Below, one piece after another: positions 26,143 to 35,046 of a DNA stretch of 64,000 nucleotides. The DNA comes from JBEDUK01 sp963781595 (lineage in GTDB: Bacteria > Actinomycetota > UBA4738): NCBI GenBank assembly GCA_963781595.1, contig CAWAGG010000006.1, forward strand, positions 1,426,001 through 1,490,000, read 5' to 3'. The notes beneath the pieces are model-generated. The model saw only the letters and a program-made list of their open reading frames with translations, ran no database searches and was not told the DNA's origin. Both the position numbers and the translations under genes were made by a program. How positions within the stretch are numbered: the stretch's first letter is position 1; each line of letters begins with the position of its first letter.

Positions 26143-27360
26143 TCATGCGTCGACCATCAGCGCCTGGAGGCCGCGGATGACGTAGTTCGGCTTCCACTCG
26201 GGTTCCTCGACCAGCTCGAGTCCCGGGAGGCGGCGCAGGATCGTGCCGAACGACGTCTGCAGCTCGACGCGCGCGAGCGGCGCGCCCAGGCAGAAGTGGA
26301 TCCCAGCGCCGAACGTGATGTGCTCGTTCGGCCCGCGCGAGAGGTCGAGCTCGTCGGGCCGGTCGAACACGGCCGGATCACGGTTCGCCGAGCCGTAGAG
26401 CAGCCCCAGTTCGGCCCCGGGCGGGATGTGCTGACCGTGCAGCTCGACGTCCTCCAGGACCCAGCGTTCGAACATCTGCAGCGGCGTGTCGAACCTGAGG
26501 AGCTCCTCGATCGCGGTAGGGAGCAGCGCCTCGGGCTCCGCGCGGAGCCTCGCGAGCTGCGGCGGGTTGCGGAACAGCGACCACCAACCCAGGCCGGTCG
26601 AGTTCACGGTCGCCTCGTGCCCGGCGTTCAGCAGCAGGACGCACGTCCCGATCAGCTCGCCCTCGGTCAGGCGTTCGCCCCCGTCGACGACCTGCGCGAG
26701 GTCGCTGATGAGGTCATCGCCGGGCCGCTCGCGTCGCTCCCGCGCCAGCGCCCGCAGGTAGTCGCTGAACTGCGTGCTGGCCGTCGCCGCGCGCTGTTCG
26801 AACTCCTCCGACGGGTTCAGCTCGTACATGAGGCAGATCTCCGCGGACCACGGCCGCAGCAGGTGGCTATCCTGCTGCGGGACCCCGAGGAGCTCGGCGA
26901 TCACCGTGACCGGGAGCGGCTCGGCCACCTCCGCGATCAGGTCGAACGCGCCCGCGCCCCGCACCCGCTCGACGAGCCCGTCGGTGATCTCCTGGATCTT
27001 GGGGCGAAGCCGGTCCACCGTCCGGGGGGTGAACGCCTTCGACACCAGGCGCCGGACCCTCGTGTGCTGCGGGGGTTCCATGTCGAGGATGCCGTTGGCG
27101 ATGAGCCACCAGAACGGATCCTGCGAGGCCGGCGGCTCGGGGCGGCCCATCTCCGCGTGGGTCGCGAGGTGCAGGTAGGTTCGGCCGAACCGTCGGTCGC
27201 GCAGCAGCCCGTCGACGTCCTCGTGGCGCGACACGAGCCAGTGGTCGGTAGGCTCGTGGTAGAGGACCGGGGCGAGCTCGCGGAGCTCGGCGTAGACGGG
27301 GTAGGGGTCCGCGATGAAGCCGAGGTCGCTCGGCGCGAATCGGTCAGCCATGTTTACCAT
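26143..27360 (-). CDS. Cytochrome P450
   Basis: A 405-residue bacterial class I P450. Motifs: LLLNAGHEATVNS (I-helix oxygen-activation site), EELLRF (ExxR), and FGAGIHFCLGAPLAR with the haem-ligand Cys. HTRVRRLVSKAFTPRTVDR is the usual C-helix region. It oxidises small organic molecules with electrons from a ferredoxin; no ferredoxin or reductase gene lies nearby. The start is ATG 27360 (MVNMADRF) or ATG 27351. Divergent from two alpha/beta hydrolase genes, with which it may share a pathway. The 171-base gap between them shows no clear operator. Confidence 0.93.
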   Translation of the reverse strand: MVNMADRFAPSDLGFIADPYPVYAELRELAPVLYHEPTDHWLVSRHEDVDGLLRDRRFGRTYLHLATHAEMGRPEPPASQDPFWWLIANGILDMEPPQHTRVRRLVSKAFTPRTVDRLRPKIQEITDGLVERVRGAGAFDLIAEVAEPLPVTVIAELLGVPQQDSHLLRPWSAEICLMYELNPSEEFEQRAATASTQFSDYLRALARERRERPGDDLISDLAQVVDGGERLTEGELIGTCVLLLNAGHEATVNSTGLGWWSLFRNPPQLARLRAEPEALLPTAIEELLRFDTPLQMFERWVLEDVELHGQHIPPGAELGLLYGSANRDPAVFDRPDELDLSRGPNEHITFGAGIHFCLGAPLARVELQTSFGTILRRLPGLELVEEPEWKPNYVIRGLQALMVDA

Positions 27361-27531
27361 CGCAGGTTCGAACACGCGCTTCCCCTCTTCCCGCCGGTCG
27401 ATCGTAGATCCGCCAAGCCGAGGCCGTCCATCGCCGGAGGGTCGTTGGTCTGGACGCGGGGTATGGGCCGGGCTACGATTCGCGCTCCGGCCCGCAGTCG
27501 TCTTCGTCCCATCGAGAGGAACGCGTTCGCC

Positions 27532-28350
27532 TTGACCGAGACGATCGTCCGAGCAGGGGCAGACCGGTGGGCGGATGCCGCGACCTGGAGCGGAGGCGGG
27601 ATCCGGCGCGACGCGTGGTTCTTCGAGTCGAACGGCGAACGGCTCCTCGCGTCGCTGTACATCCCGCTCGGGTCGCGCGTGGCGAACGGATTCGTCGTAT
27701 GCCCCTCGTGGGGCTGGGAGTTCGTCCAGCAGCACGAACTCTGTCACGGGCTGGCCCTCGAGCTCGCGCGGGCCGGGGTCGCCGGGCTCGTCTATCACCC
27801 GCCGGGGCACGGGGACAGCACGGGGGACCCGGAGCGGGCCACCGTGGACGTGCTCCTGGACGCGGCGGTGGACGCATCGGCCTCCGCCACGGACCGGCTG
27901 CCGGACGCGTCGTTGCGGTTCGCGGGCGTCCGCCTCGGTGCGGCCCTGGCGGTGCTCGCCGCCTCGCGGCGGACGACCGACGGCCTGCTGCTGATCCAGC
28001 CGGCGCTCGATCCGGCACGGTTCTTCGAGGAGATGGCCGCGGCCGGCAGGAGGGGGCGCATGCGGCGGGAAGCGGCCGAGGGCGACGCCTTCGACCGCAT
28101 GGTGTTCGGTCATCCGCTGGCCGACGGCCTGGTACTGAGCGCCCGAGGTCGGGACGCGACCGGGTCGCTCGCGAGCTTCGACGGTACGGCGGTCGCCGTC
28201 CGGTACGCGCATCCCGGACCGGACCCGCTGCCGGCGAAGGTGGCCACCGTGACCGTTCCCGGCGCGTGGCGCCCCGTGATGCGCGATCCGGATCGGGCGG
28301 ACCTCGTCGCCGGCACGATCGCGGCCGCGCGCCGCGCGGGCCTGGGATGA
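27532..28350 (+). CDS. Alpha/beta-hydrolase family protein, first of a pair
   Basis: About 272 residues from a TTG start. SRVANGFVVCPSWGWEFVQQ, then ELARAGVAGLVYHPPGHGDS, which is the strand-4 region of S33-like hydrolases. The elbow expected to hold the nucleophile reads FAGVRLGAALAV, with no Ser, so catalysis is doubtful. It resembles exosortase-associated and related serine-aminopeptidase-like hydrolases. Overlaps the next hydrolase gene by four bases (ATGA), so the two are co-translated. The start is uncertain; a GAGAGG lies about 15 bases upstream. Confidence 0.7.
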   Translation: MTETIVRAGADRWADAATWSGGGIRRDAWFFESNGERLLASLYIPLGSRVANGFVVCPSWGWEFVQQHELCHGLALELARAGVAGLVYHPPGHGDSTGDPERATVDVLLDAAVDASASATDRLPDASLRFAGVRLGAALAVLAASRRTTDGLLLIQPALDPARFFEEMAAAGRRGRMRREAAEGDAFDRMVFGHPLADGLVLSARGRDATGSLASFDGTAVAVRYAHPGPDPLPAKVATVTVPGAWRPVMRDPDRADLVAGTIAAARRAGLG

Positions 28351-29126
28351 CGATGGACCATCCGGTGTTCGTGCCCACGTCGGCGGGGCCACTCGGCGGG
28401 ATCGTCACCGAGCCCGACGGGGACGAACGCGGCGCCGCGGTGATCCTGGAAGGGATCAACGGGCGGCGCGCCGGGGTGAACCAGATCTGGACCCACGCGG
28501 CTCGCGCGCTGACAGACCTCGGCCTCGTCGTCCTTCGGCTCGACTACCCGGGGCGAGGGGACAGCCGGCCGGCCGCCCCCGGGGCCGAGGCCGACCTCGC
28601 GCTGGTCGAGGGCATCGGCTGGTTCCGGGAACGGACCGCGGGCCTCGGGCTCCACCTGGTCGGCTCGTGCTTCGGCGTGCGCCCGGCGGCCGCGGTCGCG
28701 GAGCACGAGCCCACGCTCAACAGTCTCACGCTGCACGTTCCGTACCTGATGCGGGTCCCGAGCCGGCGGCTCGTGGCCCGAGCCGCGCGCCGGTTCCGCC
28801 GGGAGCTGGCGGTGGTCCGGTCGCCGTCGATCGACGACGCCGTGTGTTCGTCGATCGTCGCCGCTGCGCGCAGGGCGCCGACGGTCGTGGTCGCCGGCGA
28901 GCAGGACGCCCACCTGAGCGACGCGGTCGAGCTGCGCCGGCGCGCAGGGCGGGACGGGGTCGACATCGAGGTCGTCGTCGTCCCGGGGGCGACGCTCCAC
29001 GGCCATCGGAGCGTGCAGGGCCAGCGAAGCATCGTGGCGTGGCTGGCGGCGTGCGTGTCCGCGGCGATCGAAGAACGCGAGGACGGACGGCGCCCGGACG
29101 TCCCGGTAACGGCACCGTCCCACTGA
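28347..29126 (+). CDS. Alpha/beta-hydrolase family protein, second of a pair
   Basis: 259 residues. Blocks: GAAVILEGINGRRAGVNQIW, VVLRLDYPGRGDS and HLVGSCFGVRPAAAVAE, where SCFG is the elbow and Cys stands at the usual nucleophile place. VVVAGEQDAHLSD holds a likely acidic residue and ATLHGHRSVQGQ a likely His. Serine-aminopeptidase-like. Its partner at 27532 seems to lack a nucleophile, so this one may be the active member. Both may serve ester or thioester hydrolysis linked to the divergent P450. Confidence 0.7.
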   Translation: MTMDHPVFVPTSAGPLGGIVTEPDGDERGAAVILEGINGRRAGVNQIWTHAARALTDLGLVVLRLDYPGRGDSRPAAPGAEADLALVEGIGWFRERTAGLGLHLVGSCFGVRPAAAVAEHEPTLNSLTLHVPYLMRVPSRRLVARAARRFRRELAVVRSPSIDDAVCSSIVAAARRAPTVVVAGEQDAHLSDAVELRRRAGRDGVDIEVVVVPGATLHGHRSVQGQRSIVAWLAACVSAAIEEREDGRRPDVPVTAPSH

Positions 29127-29259
29127 GGATCGCCCCGCGGCCTGCGGCCGCTCCCTCCACGTGCATGGGACCTGCCTGCCGCCTTCACGGGTCCTTCACG
29201 ATCTCCGACGAACGTCTCCGTTCGGGGTCGAACGGCGATCCCGACAAAAGGAGGTTCGG

Positions 29260-29697
29260 ATGACGAACCGCAGATGGATCGGGGTCCTGCTGCTGGTGCT
29301 GATCGTCGTGGCCGCGGGCATCGGGATCGGGGTCGGCGCGTACCACGCCGGGTTCACGCACGGGGCCATGGACGCAGGCGCCCGGGTCGTCTACGCGGCG
29401 CCCCTGCACTACGGGTACGGATGGGGGTTCTTCCCCTTCGGGCTGTTCCTGTTCCCGCTGGTCCTCATCCTGTTCTTCGTCGGCCTGCGGCTGGCGTTCG
29501 GTGGACCGCGCCGCTGGTACGGCGGCGGCTGGGGCGGCCGCGGCCCGATGGGCCCGGGCGATCCCGGCGCGTGGGGTCAGGGCGACCCGCGTGGGCGGAT
29601 CGAGGAATGGCACCGGCAGGCCCACGGCTCCGGGTCGGCGACGGACCGGCCCGAGTCGACCGAGACGGCCGGCGACCCCGCGCCGTCGGGCGCGTGA
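29260..29697 (+). CDS. Small membrane protein upstream of a two-component system
   Basis: 145 residues with an N-terminal helix (WIGVLLLVLIVVAAGIGIGV), a short outside loop with HYGYGWGFFPFG, a second helix (LFLFPLVLILFFVGLRLAF) and a Gly/Trp-rich then acidic C-terminal tail. The ATG follows an excellent ribosome site, AAAAGGAGG. It sits 79 bases before the response regulator gene and could be a sensor accessory or target. No family is recognised with confidence. Confidence 0.7.
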   Translation: MTNRRWIGVLLLVLIVVAAGIGIGVGAYHAGFTHGAMDAGARVVYAAPLHYGYGWGFFPFGLFLFPLVLILFFVGLRLAFGGPRRWYGGGWGGRGPMGPGDPGAWGQGDPRGRIEEWHRQAHGSGSATDRPESTETAGDPAPSGA

Positions 29698-29776
29698 CGG
29701 GAGCCGGGGCGTGGGCGGCGGTGGAGGCGCGTCGCGCTTGCCACCGCGCCCACGCGTCCGGCACGCTGGGGATGGT

Positions 29777-30452
<676 letters not shown>

Positions 30453-30460
<8 letters not shown>

Positions 30461-31685
30461 GCCCGAGGCCTCGACCTCCAGGGGACGGCCCGGCCGGCGC
30501 CGCGGGCCGTGGGGTGGCGGACCGTGGGGCGGAGGACCACCCGAGTGGCGCGACCGGCCGCCGTGGTGGCCGCAGGACCAGCCGTTCCCGCCCCAGGGGC
30601 CGGAGGCGTGGCGAGGCCTCCGGCGCAGGTTCGTCCGGCGCATCCTCGCCTTCCTGCTGATCCTCGTGTCCGTTGCGCTGCTCGCCGGCGGCGCCCTGTT
30701 CTGGGCGGGCACGCGCGTCGGCGCCCGGCACGCCGGCGGTGGGCGCTTCTACCCCTTCGGCATCCTGTTCGTCGCGCTCGTCGTCGTCGGGATCGTCGCC
30801 GCGGTCCGCGGCGCACGGAGGACGGCCGAGCCGGTCGGGGAGGTGATGGACGCCGCGGAGCGCGTGGCCTCCGGTGACTACGGCGTCCGGGTCACCCCGA
30901 GCGGGTCGCGCGAGGTCCGTGACCTGGGCCGGTCGTTCAACGCGATGGCCGAGCGCCTGGAGGCGAACGAGCGTGTGCGCCGGCAGCTCTTCGCCGACGT
31001 CGCGCACGAGCTGCGGACGCCGATGACGGTGGTTCGGGCGAACGTCGAGGGCGTGCTCGACGGGCTGTACCCGGCCGACGCGGAGCACCTGGAGCCCGTG
31101 CTGGAGGAGACGAACGTGATGGCCCGGCTCCTGGACGACCTCTCGACGCTCGCGATGGCCGAGGGTGGCGCGTTGCGGCTGCATCTCGAGCAGACGGACC
31201 CCGTCGAGCTGGCGGAGGACGTGGTAGGGGCGCATCGGGCGGAGGCGCGGGCCGCCGGCGTCGCCATCTCGGTGGTCGCCGCCACCGACGTGCCGTCCGT
31301 CCAGCTAGACCCCGTCCGGGTGCGCGAGGTGCTGTCGAACCTGATCGCGAACGCCCTTCGGTACACGCCCCCGGGCGGTACCGTGACCGTCGGCGTCGAG
31401 CCGGGCCGCGCCCGCGGCGAGGCTCCGGCGGTCGCCTTCCGCGTCGCCGACACGGGATCCGGGATCCCGGCGGACGAGGTGGAGCACGTCTTCGACCGGT
31501 TCTCGAGGTCGCCGGACTCTCGCGGGGCGGGCCTGGGGCTCGCGATCGCGAAGGGGCTGGTCGAGGCGCACGGCGGTTCGATCGAGGTCGCCAGCCAGGG
31601 CGCGGGAACCGTGTTCACGTTCGTCCTGCCCACCTCGTCGGCCGCGGTCGGCGGCGACGGGGCCGGGTGGGCCCCCGTCGGGTAG
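30453..31685 (+). CDS. Sensor histidine kinase
   Basis: 410 residues: a Gly/Pro/Trp-rich cytoplasmic start, two transmembrane helices (about 65-90 and 105-125), a HAMP linker, the H-box FADVAHELRTPMTVV with the phospho-accepting His, the N-box NLIANALRYTPPGG, G1 DTGSGIP, F-box FDRFSRS and G2 GAGLGLAIAKGL. The extracytoplasmic loop is only about 15 residues, so it probably senses the membrane or works through a partner such as the small membrane protein upstream. Confidence 0.95.
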
Positions 31686-31688
31686 GCT
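31683..31688 (+). promoter_or_regulatory. -10 box (TAGGCT) of the BtpA gene, leaderless type
   Basis: TAGGCT overlaps the stop codon of the kinase gene and ends nine bases before the ATG at 31698, so a new transcript can begin here even though the genes are only 12 bases apart. Confidence 0.55.
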
Positions 31689-31697
31689 CGGGCCGCC

Positions 31698-32510
31698 ATG
31701 CGCCTGTCGGATCTGTTCGCCGAGCCGAAGCCCATCATCGGACCGGTCCAGCTGCTCGCGCTCCCCGGCTCGCCGGGTTTCGGCGGCAGCGTCGACGCCG
31801 TCGTCGACGCGGCGCTCGAGGATGCCCGCGCGCTGGTGAGCGGCGGCGTCGACGGCCTGATCCTGGAGAACATGGGCGACGCGCCGTTCTTCACCTCGAG
31901 CGTGCCGGAGGAGACGGTGGCGGCGATCGGCCGGGTCGCCGGCGAGATGCGTCGCGCCGCACCGGACGTGCCCCTCGGCGTGAACGTCCTCCGGAACGCC
32001 GCACGGGCGTCGCTGGCGATCGCACATGCGTTCGGGGGCTCGTTCATCCGCGTGAACGTGCTCACCGAGACCTACGTCACGGATCAGGGTTCGATCGAAG
32101 GCGTCGCGGCGGAGTTGCTCCGTGCTCGGCGCCTGATCGGCGCCGAGCACGTCGCGATCTTCGCCGACGTCCACGTCAAGCACGCGGCGCCCCTGCTGCC
32201 GCGACCGATCCGCGACTCGGCGCTGGACATGCTGGAGCGCGGCGGCGCCGACGTCCTGGTCGTGAGCGGATCGCGCACGGGGGCCGCCGCGGACCCGGGA
32301 GACGTGGAGGCCGTGAGCGGCCTCGGCGCCGACGTCGTGCTCGGCAGCGGCGTGACGGCGGGCAACGCCGTGGAGATGCTTCGCGCCGCGGACGGCGCGA
32401 TCGTCGCGACCGCCTTCCGGCCGGGCGGCGACCTGTCGAAGCGGGTCGACCGGGGTTCCGTGGACGCCTTCATGGACGTGGTCCGAGGCCTCCGGACCGC
32501 GACCGGCTGA
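31698..32510 (+). CDS. BtpA/SgcQ family protein
   Basis: 270 residues forming a TIM-barrel-like protein: VQLLALPGSPGFGG, VDGLILENMGDAPFF, SFIRVNVLTETYVTDQG, IFADVHVKHAAPL and DVLVVSGSRTGAAAD, the BtpA/SgcQ signature. BtpA was linked to photosystem I stability in cyanobacteria; SgcQ lies in a sugar operon in enterobacteria, and this branch is thought to act on sugar or nucleoside derivatives. Followed within 20 bases by a PfkB-type kinase and then a FGGY kinase, which supports a carbohydrate or nucleoside role here. Confidence 0.88.
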   Translation: MRLSDLFAEPKPIIGPVQLLALPGSPGFGGSVDAVVDAALEDARALVSGGVDGLILENMGDAPFFTSSVPEETVAAIGRVAGEMRRAAPDVPLGVNVLRNAARASLAIAHAFGGSFIRVNVLTETYVTDQGSIEGVAAELLRARRLIGAEHVAIFADVHVKHAAPLLPRPIRDSALDMLERGGADVLVVSGSRTGAAADPGDVEAVSGLGADVVLGSGVTAGNAVEMLRAADGAIVATAFRPGGDLSKRVDRGSVDAFMDVVRGLRTATG

Positions 32511-32529
32511 CCGGGCACCTCCGCCGCCG

Positions 32530-33423
32530 ATGGCCCGCGTGCTGGTGGTCGGGGACCTGATGGTCGTCGTCTCCGGCGGCGTCGAGCGGATGCCACACCC
32601 CGGCGAGAACGTGCTGCTGTCCGGCGCCGCCGTGCACGTCAGCGGCGTCGGGACGAACGTCGCATCGACCCTGCGGGCGCTCGATGTCGATGTCGCGATC
32701 GTGAGCGCCGTTGGGATGGACGCGTCCGGGTCGCAGGTGATCGACGAGCTGGAGCGCCGTGGCGTCGACGTTCGGCTCGTCGAACGGCACGCCGACGCCC
32801 CAACGGGCGCGATGGTCGTGATGGTCGAGCCGGACGGGCAGCGGACGATGGTAGGGACGCGAGGTGCGTCGGAGCGCTTCGCCCTCGACGCGAGCGGCGC
32901 GTTGGATGCGGCCCGTCCGAGCCACGTGCACGTCTCCGGATACGTCCTGATCGACCCCGTGATGGAGGGACGCTGCGACGCGCTGGTCCGCGTGGCGGAA
33001 GGTCGCGGCGTTCCGTGCAGCGTCGACCTGGAGGGGATCGCCGCGACCGGACGCCGGACCCCGCTGGAGCGCGCGACGATCCTGTGCAACCGTGACGAGT
33101 TCGTCGCTTACTTCGGGACCGAGGACCTGCCGTCCGTCTCGGGGGGTCGCTCCGAGCCGATCATCCTGAAGGCCGGCGCGCACGGGTGCTACCTGATCGA
33201 CGGTCAGGTCACCCACGTGGCCGTCGAGGATGTGGACGGGCCGGTGGTCGACACGACGGGTGCGGGCGACGCGTTCGACGCGGCGTTCATCGCCGCCCGG
33301 CTCCGGGGTCTCGATCCGCTCGCATCCTGCGGATGGGGGAACGCCGCCGGCGCGACCACCGCGCGGTACGAGGGACCGCGGATGCCGCTGAGCGCGCGAC
33401 GGACGGAGGGACCGCCTCTGTAG
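32530..33423 (+). CDS. PfkB-family carbohydrate/nucleoside kinase
   Basis: 297 residues of the ribokinase fold: VLVVGDLMVVVSGGVERMPH (first motif), VSGVGTNVASTLRAL (di-Gly region), and DTTGAGDAFDAAFIA, the anion hole and catalytic Asp. The substrate could be a sugar, nucleoside or similar alcohol and cannot be told from the motifs. It ends with TAG that is also part of the -10 box of the next gene. Confidence 0.9.
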   Translation: MARVLVVGDLMVVVSGGVERMPHPGENVLLSGAAVHVSGVGTNVASTLRALDVDVAIVSAVGMDASGSQVIDELERRGVDVRLVERHADAPTGAMVVMVEPDGQRTMVGTRGASERFALDASGALDAARPSHVHVSGYVLIDPVMEGRCDALVRVAEGRGVPCSVDLEGIAATGRRTPLERATILCNRDEFVAYFGTEDLPSVSGGRSEPIILKAGAHGCYLIDGQVTHVAVEDVDGPVVDTTGAGDAFDAAFIAARLRGLDPLASCGWGNAAGATTARYEGPRMPLSARRTEGPPL

Positions 33424-33426
33424 GGT
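33421..33426 (+). promoter_or_regulatory. -10 box (TAGGGT) of the FGGY kinase gene, leaderless type
   Basis: TAGGGT begins with the stop codon of the PfkB gene and ends ten bases before the ATG at 33437. Confidence 0.4.
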
Positions 33427-33436
33427 TGAGACGACG

Positions 33437-35017
33437 ATGGCTGCTACGCCGAACGACGAGGCCGGCCGGGCGGTCGACCCGTACATCCTGGCGATCGACC
33501 TCGGGACCTCCGGGGTCAAGATGGCGCTGGTCTCGGCGACGTCCGGGCGCATCGCCGAACGCCAGGTCGAACCCCTCCCGCTCGACCTCCTGCCGCACGG
33601 CGGCGCCGAGCAGGACCCCGACGAGTGGTGGGCCGCGATCGTCCGCGGGACGAAGGCGATGCTCTCGCGCGGAACCGTGGGTGCGACCGACGTCGCTGGG
33701 ATCGGCGGCTCGGTCCAGTGGTCGGGCACGGTCGCGGTCGGCGCGGACGGCCGGCACCTGCGGCCGGCGATCATCTGGATGGACAGCCGCGGCGCCCCGC
33801 AGATCGAACGGATCGTGCACGGGTTCCCGAAGGTCAGCGGCTACGCGGCCGGAAAGCTGGCGCGCTGGATCCGCCTCACCGGTGGCGCGCCGGGCCACTC
33901 CGGAAAGGATCCGATCGCGCACATCCTCTACCTGAAGGCCGCCGAGCCGGACCTGTACCGACGGACCCACCTGTTCCTCGAACCGATCAACTGGCTGGGC
34001 ATGCGACTCACCGGGCGGGCGGTCGCGTCGTTCGATTCGATCACGCTGCACTGGGTCGCGGACTCACGCGACATCGCGAACGTCCGCTACGACGACGGCC
34101 TGCTCGCGATGGCGGGCATCGACCGAGCGAAGCTCCCGGACCTGGTCCCGGCCGCGTCGGTCGTGGGCACGCTGACGACCGATGCCGCCGGCGAGCTGGG
34201 GCTCCCGGAGGGCGTGCGCGTCGCGAGCGGCATGGGCGACCTGCTGGCGGCCGCGGTCGGCTCGGGCGCGGTCCGGGACTTCGATGCGCACCTGTGCGTC
34301 GGCACGTCGTCGTGGCTCGTGTGCCACGTGCCCTTCAAGAAGACCGATCTGTTCCACAACATGGCCTCGCTGCCATCCGGCATCCCTGGGCGCTACCTCT
34401 TGACGAACGAACAGGAATCGGCGGGCGTGTGCCTCCAGACGCTGAAGGACAACGTCCTGCTGGCCGACGAGTACGGCGAGCTGTTCGACGCGGCCGCGAC
34501 CGTCCCGCCGGGGAGCGATGGCCTCATCTTCCTGCCGTGGCTGAACGGGGAACGCACCCCCGTCGACGACCGCCTGATCCGGGGCGGCTTCGCGAACCAA
34601 ACCCTGGGGACGACCCGCGCGCACATGGTCCGCGCCGTCCTGGAGGGCGTCGCATTCAACTCGCGATGGCTCCAGGTCTACGTGGAGCGGTTCATCAAGC
34701 GCCCGCTCGGGCCCGTGAACATCATCGGCGGGGGAGCGCGGGCGGACCTGTGGTGCCAGATCCACGCGGACGTGCTCGGGCGGCCGATCCGCCGGGTCGA
34801 GGACCCGATGTTCGCCGGCGCGCGCGGCGCCGCCTTCCAGGCGGCGGTCGCGTTCGGCCTCCAGTCGTGGGACCGGATCGCGGACCTGGTGCCGATCGAC
34901 CGGACGTTCGAACCGAACCGCGCGAACCGGGCGGTGTACGACCGGGGGTTCGCGGCGTTCGTCGACCTCTACAAGGGAACGAAGAAGACGTACGCGCGGC
35001 TGAACGCCGGGCGCTGA
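33437..35017 (+). CDS. FGGY-family carbohydrate kinase (xylulokinase-like)
   Basis: 526 residues. The N-terminal phosphate-binding block DLGTSGVKMALVSA, the FGGY central domain (IIWMDSRGAPQIER; DGLIFLPWLNGERTP) and the C-terminal VNIIGGGARADLWCQIHADV are clear. Such kinases phosphorylate pentuloses, glycerol or related polyols. Two kinases in a row suggest that one compound is phosphorylated at two steps or two related compounds are. The next gene, a PLP-dependent lyase, starts 30 bases later. Confidence 0.9.
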   Translation: MAATPNDEAGRAVDPYILAIDLGTSGVKMALVSATSGRIAERQVEPLPLDLLPHGGAEQDPDEWWAAIVRGTKAMLSRGTVGATDVAGIGGSVQWSGTVAVGADGRHLRPAIIWMDSRGAPQIERIVHGFPKVSGYAAGKLARWIRLTGGAPGHSGKDPIAHILYLKAAEPDLYRRTHLFLEPINWLGMRLTGRAVASFDSITLHWVADSRDIANVRYDDGLLAMAGIDRAKLPDLVPAASVVGTLTTDAAGELGLPEGVRVASGMGDLLAAAVGSGAVRDFDAHLCVGTSSWLVCHVPFKKTDLFHNMASLPSGIPGRYLLTNEQESAGVCLQTLKDNVLLADEYGELFDAAATVPPGSDGLIFLPWLNGERTPVDDRLIRGGFANQTLGTTRAHMVRAVLEGVAFNSRWLQVYVERFIKRPLGPVNIIGGGARADLWCQIHADVLGRPIRRVEDPMFAGARGAAFQAAVAFGLQSWDRIADLVPIDRTFEPNRANRAVYDRGFAAFVDLYKGTKKTYARLNAGR

Positions 35018-35046
35018 CCACGGACGTTCTGGGAGCTCTGAGAGCG

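Noticed and set aside
26296..28350. A 684-codon plus-strand frame across the P450 into the first hydrolase
   Set aside because: The first two-thirds are antisense to the P450; only the part from the TTG at 27532 is the hydrolase.
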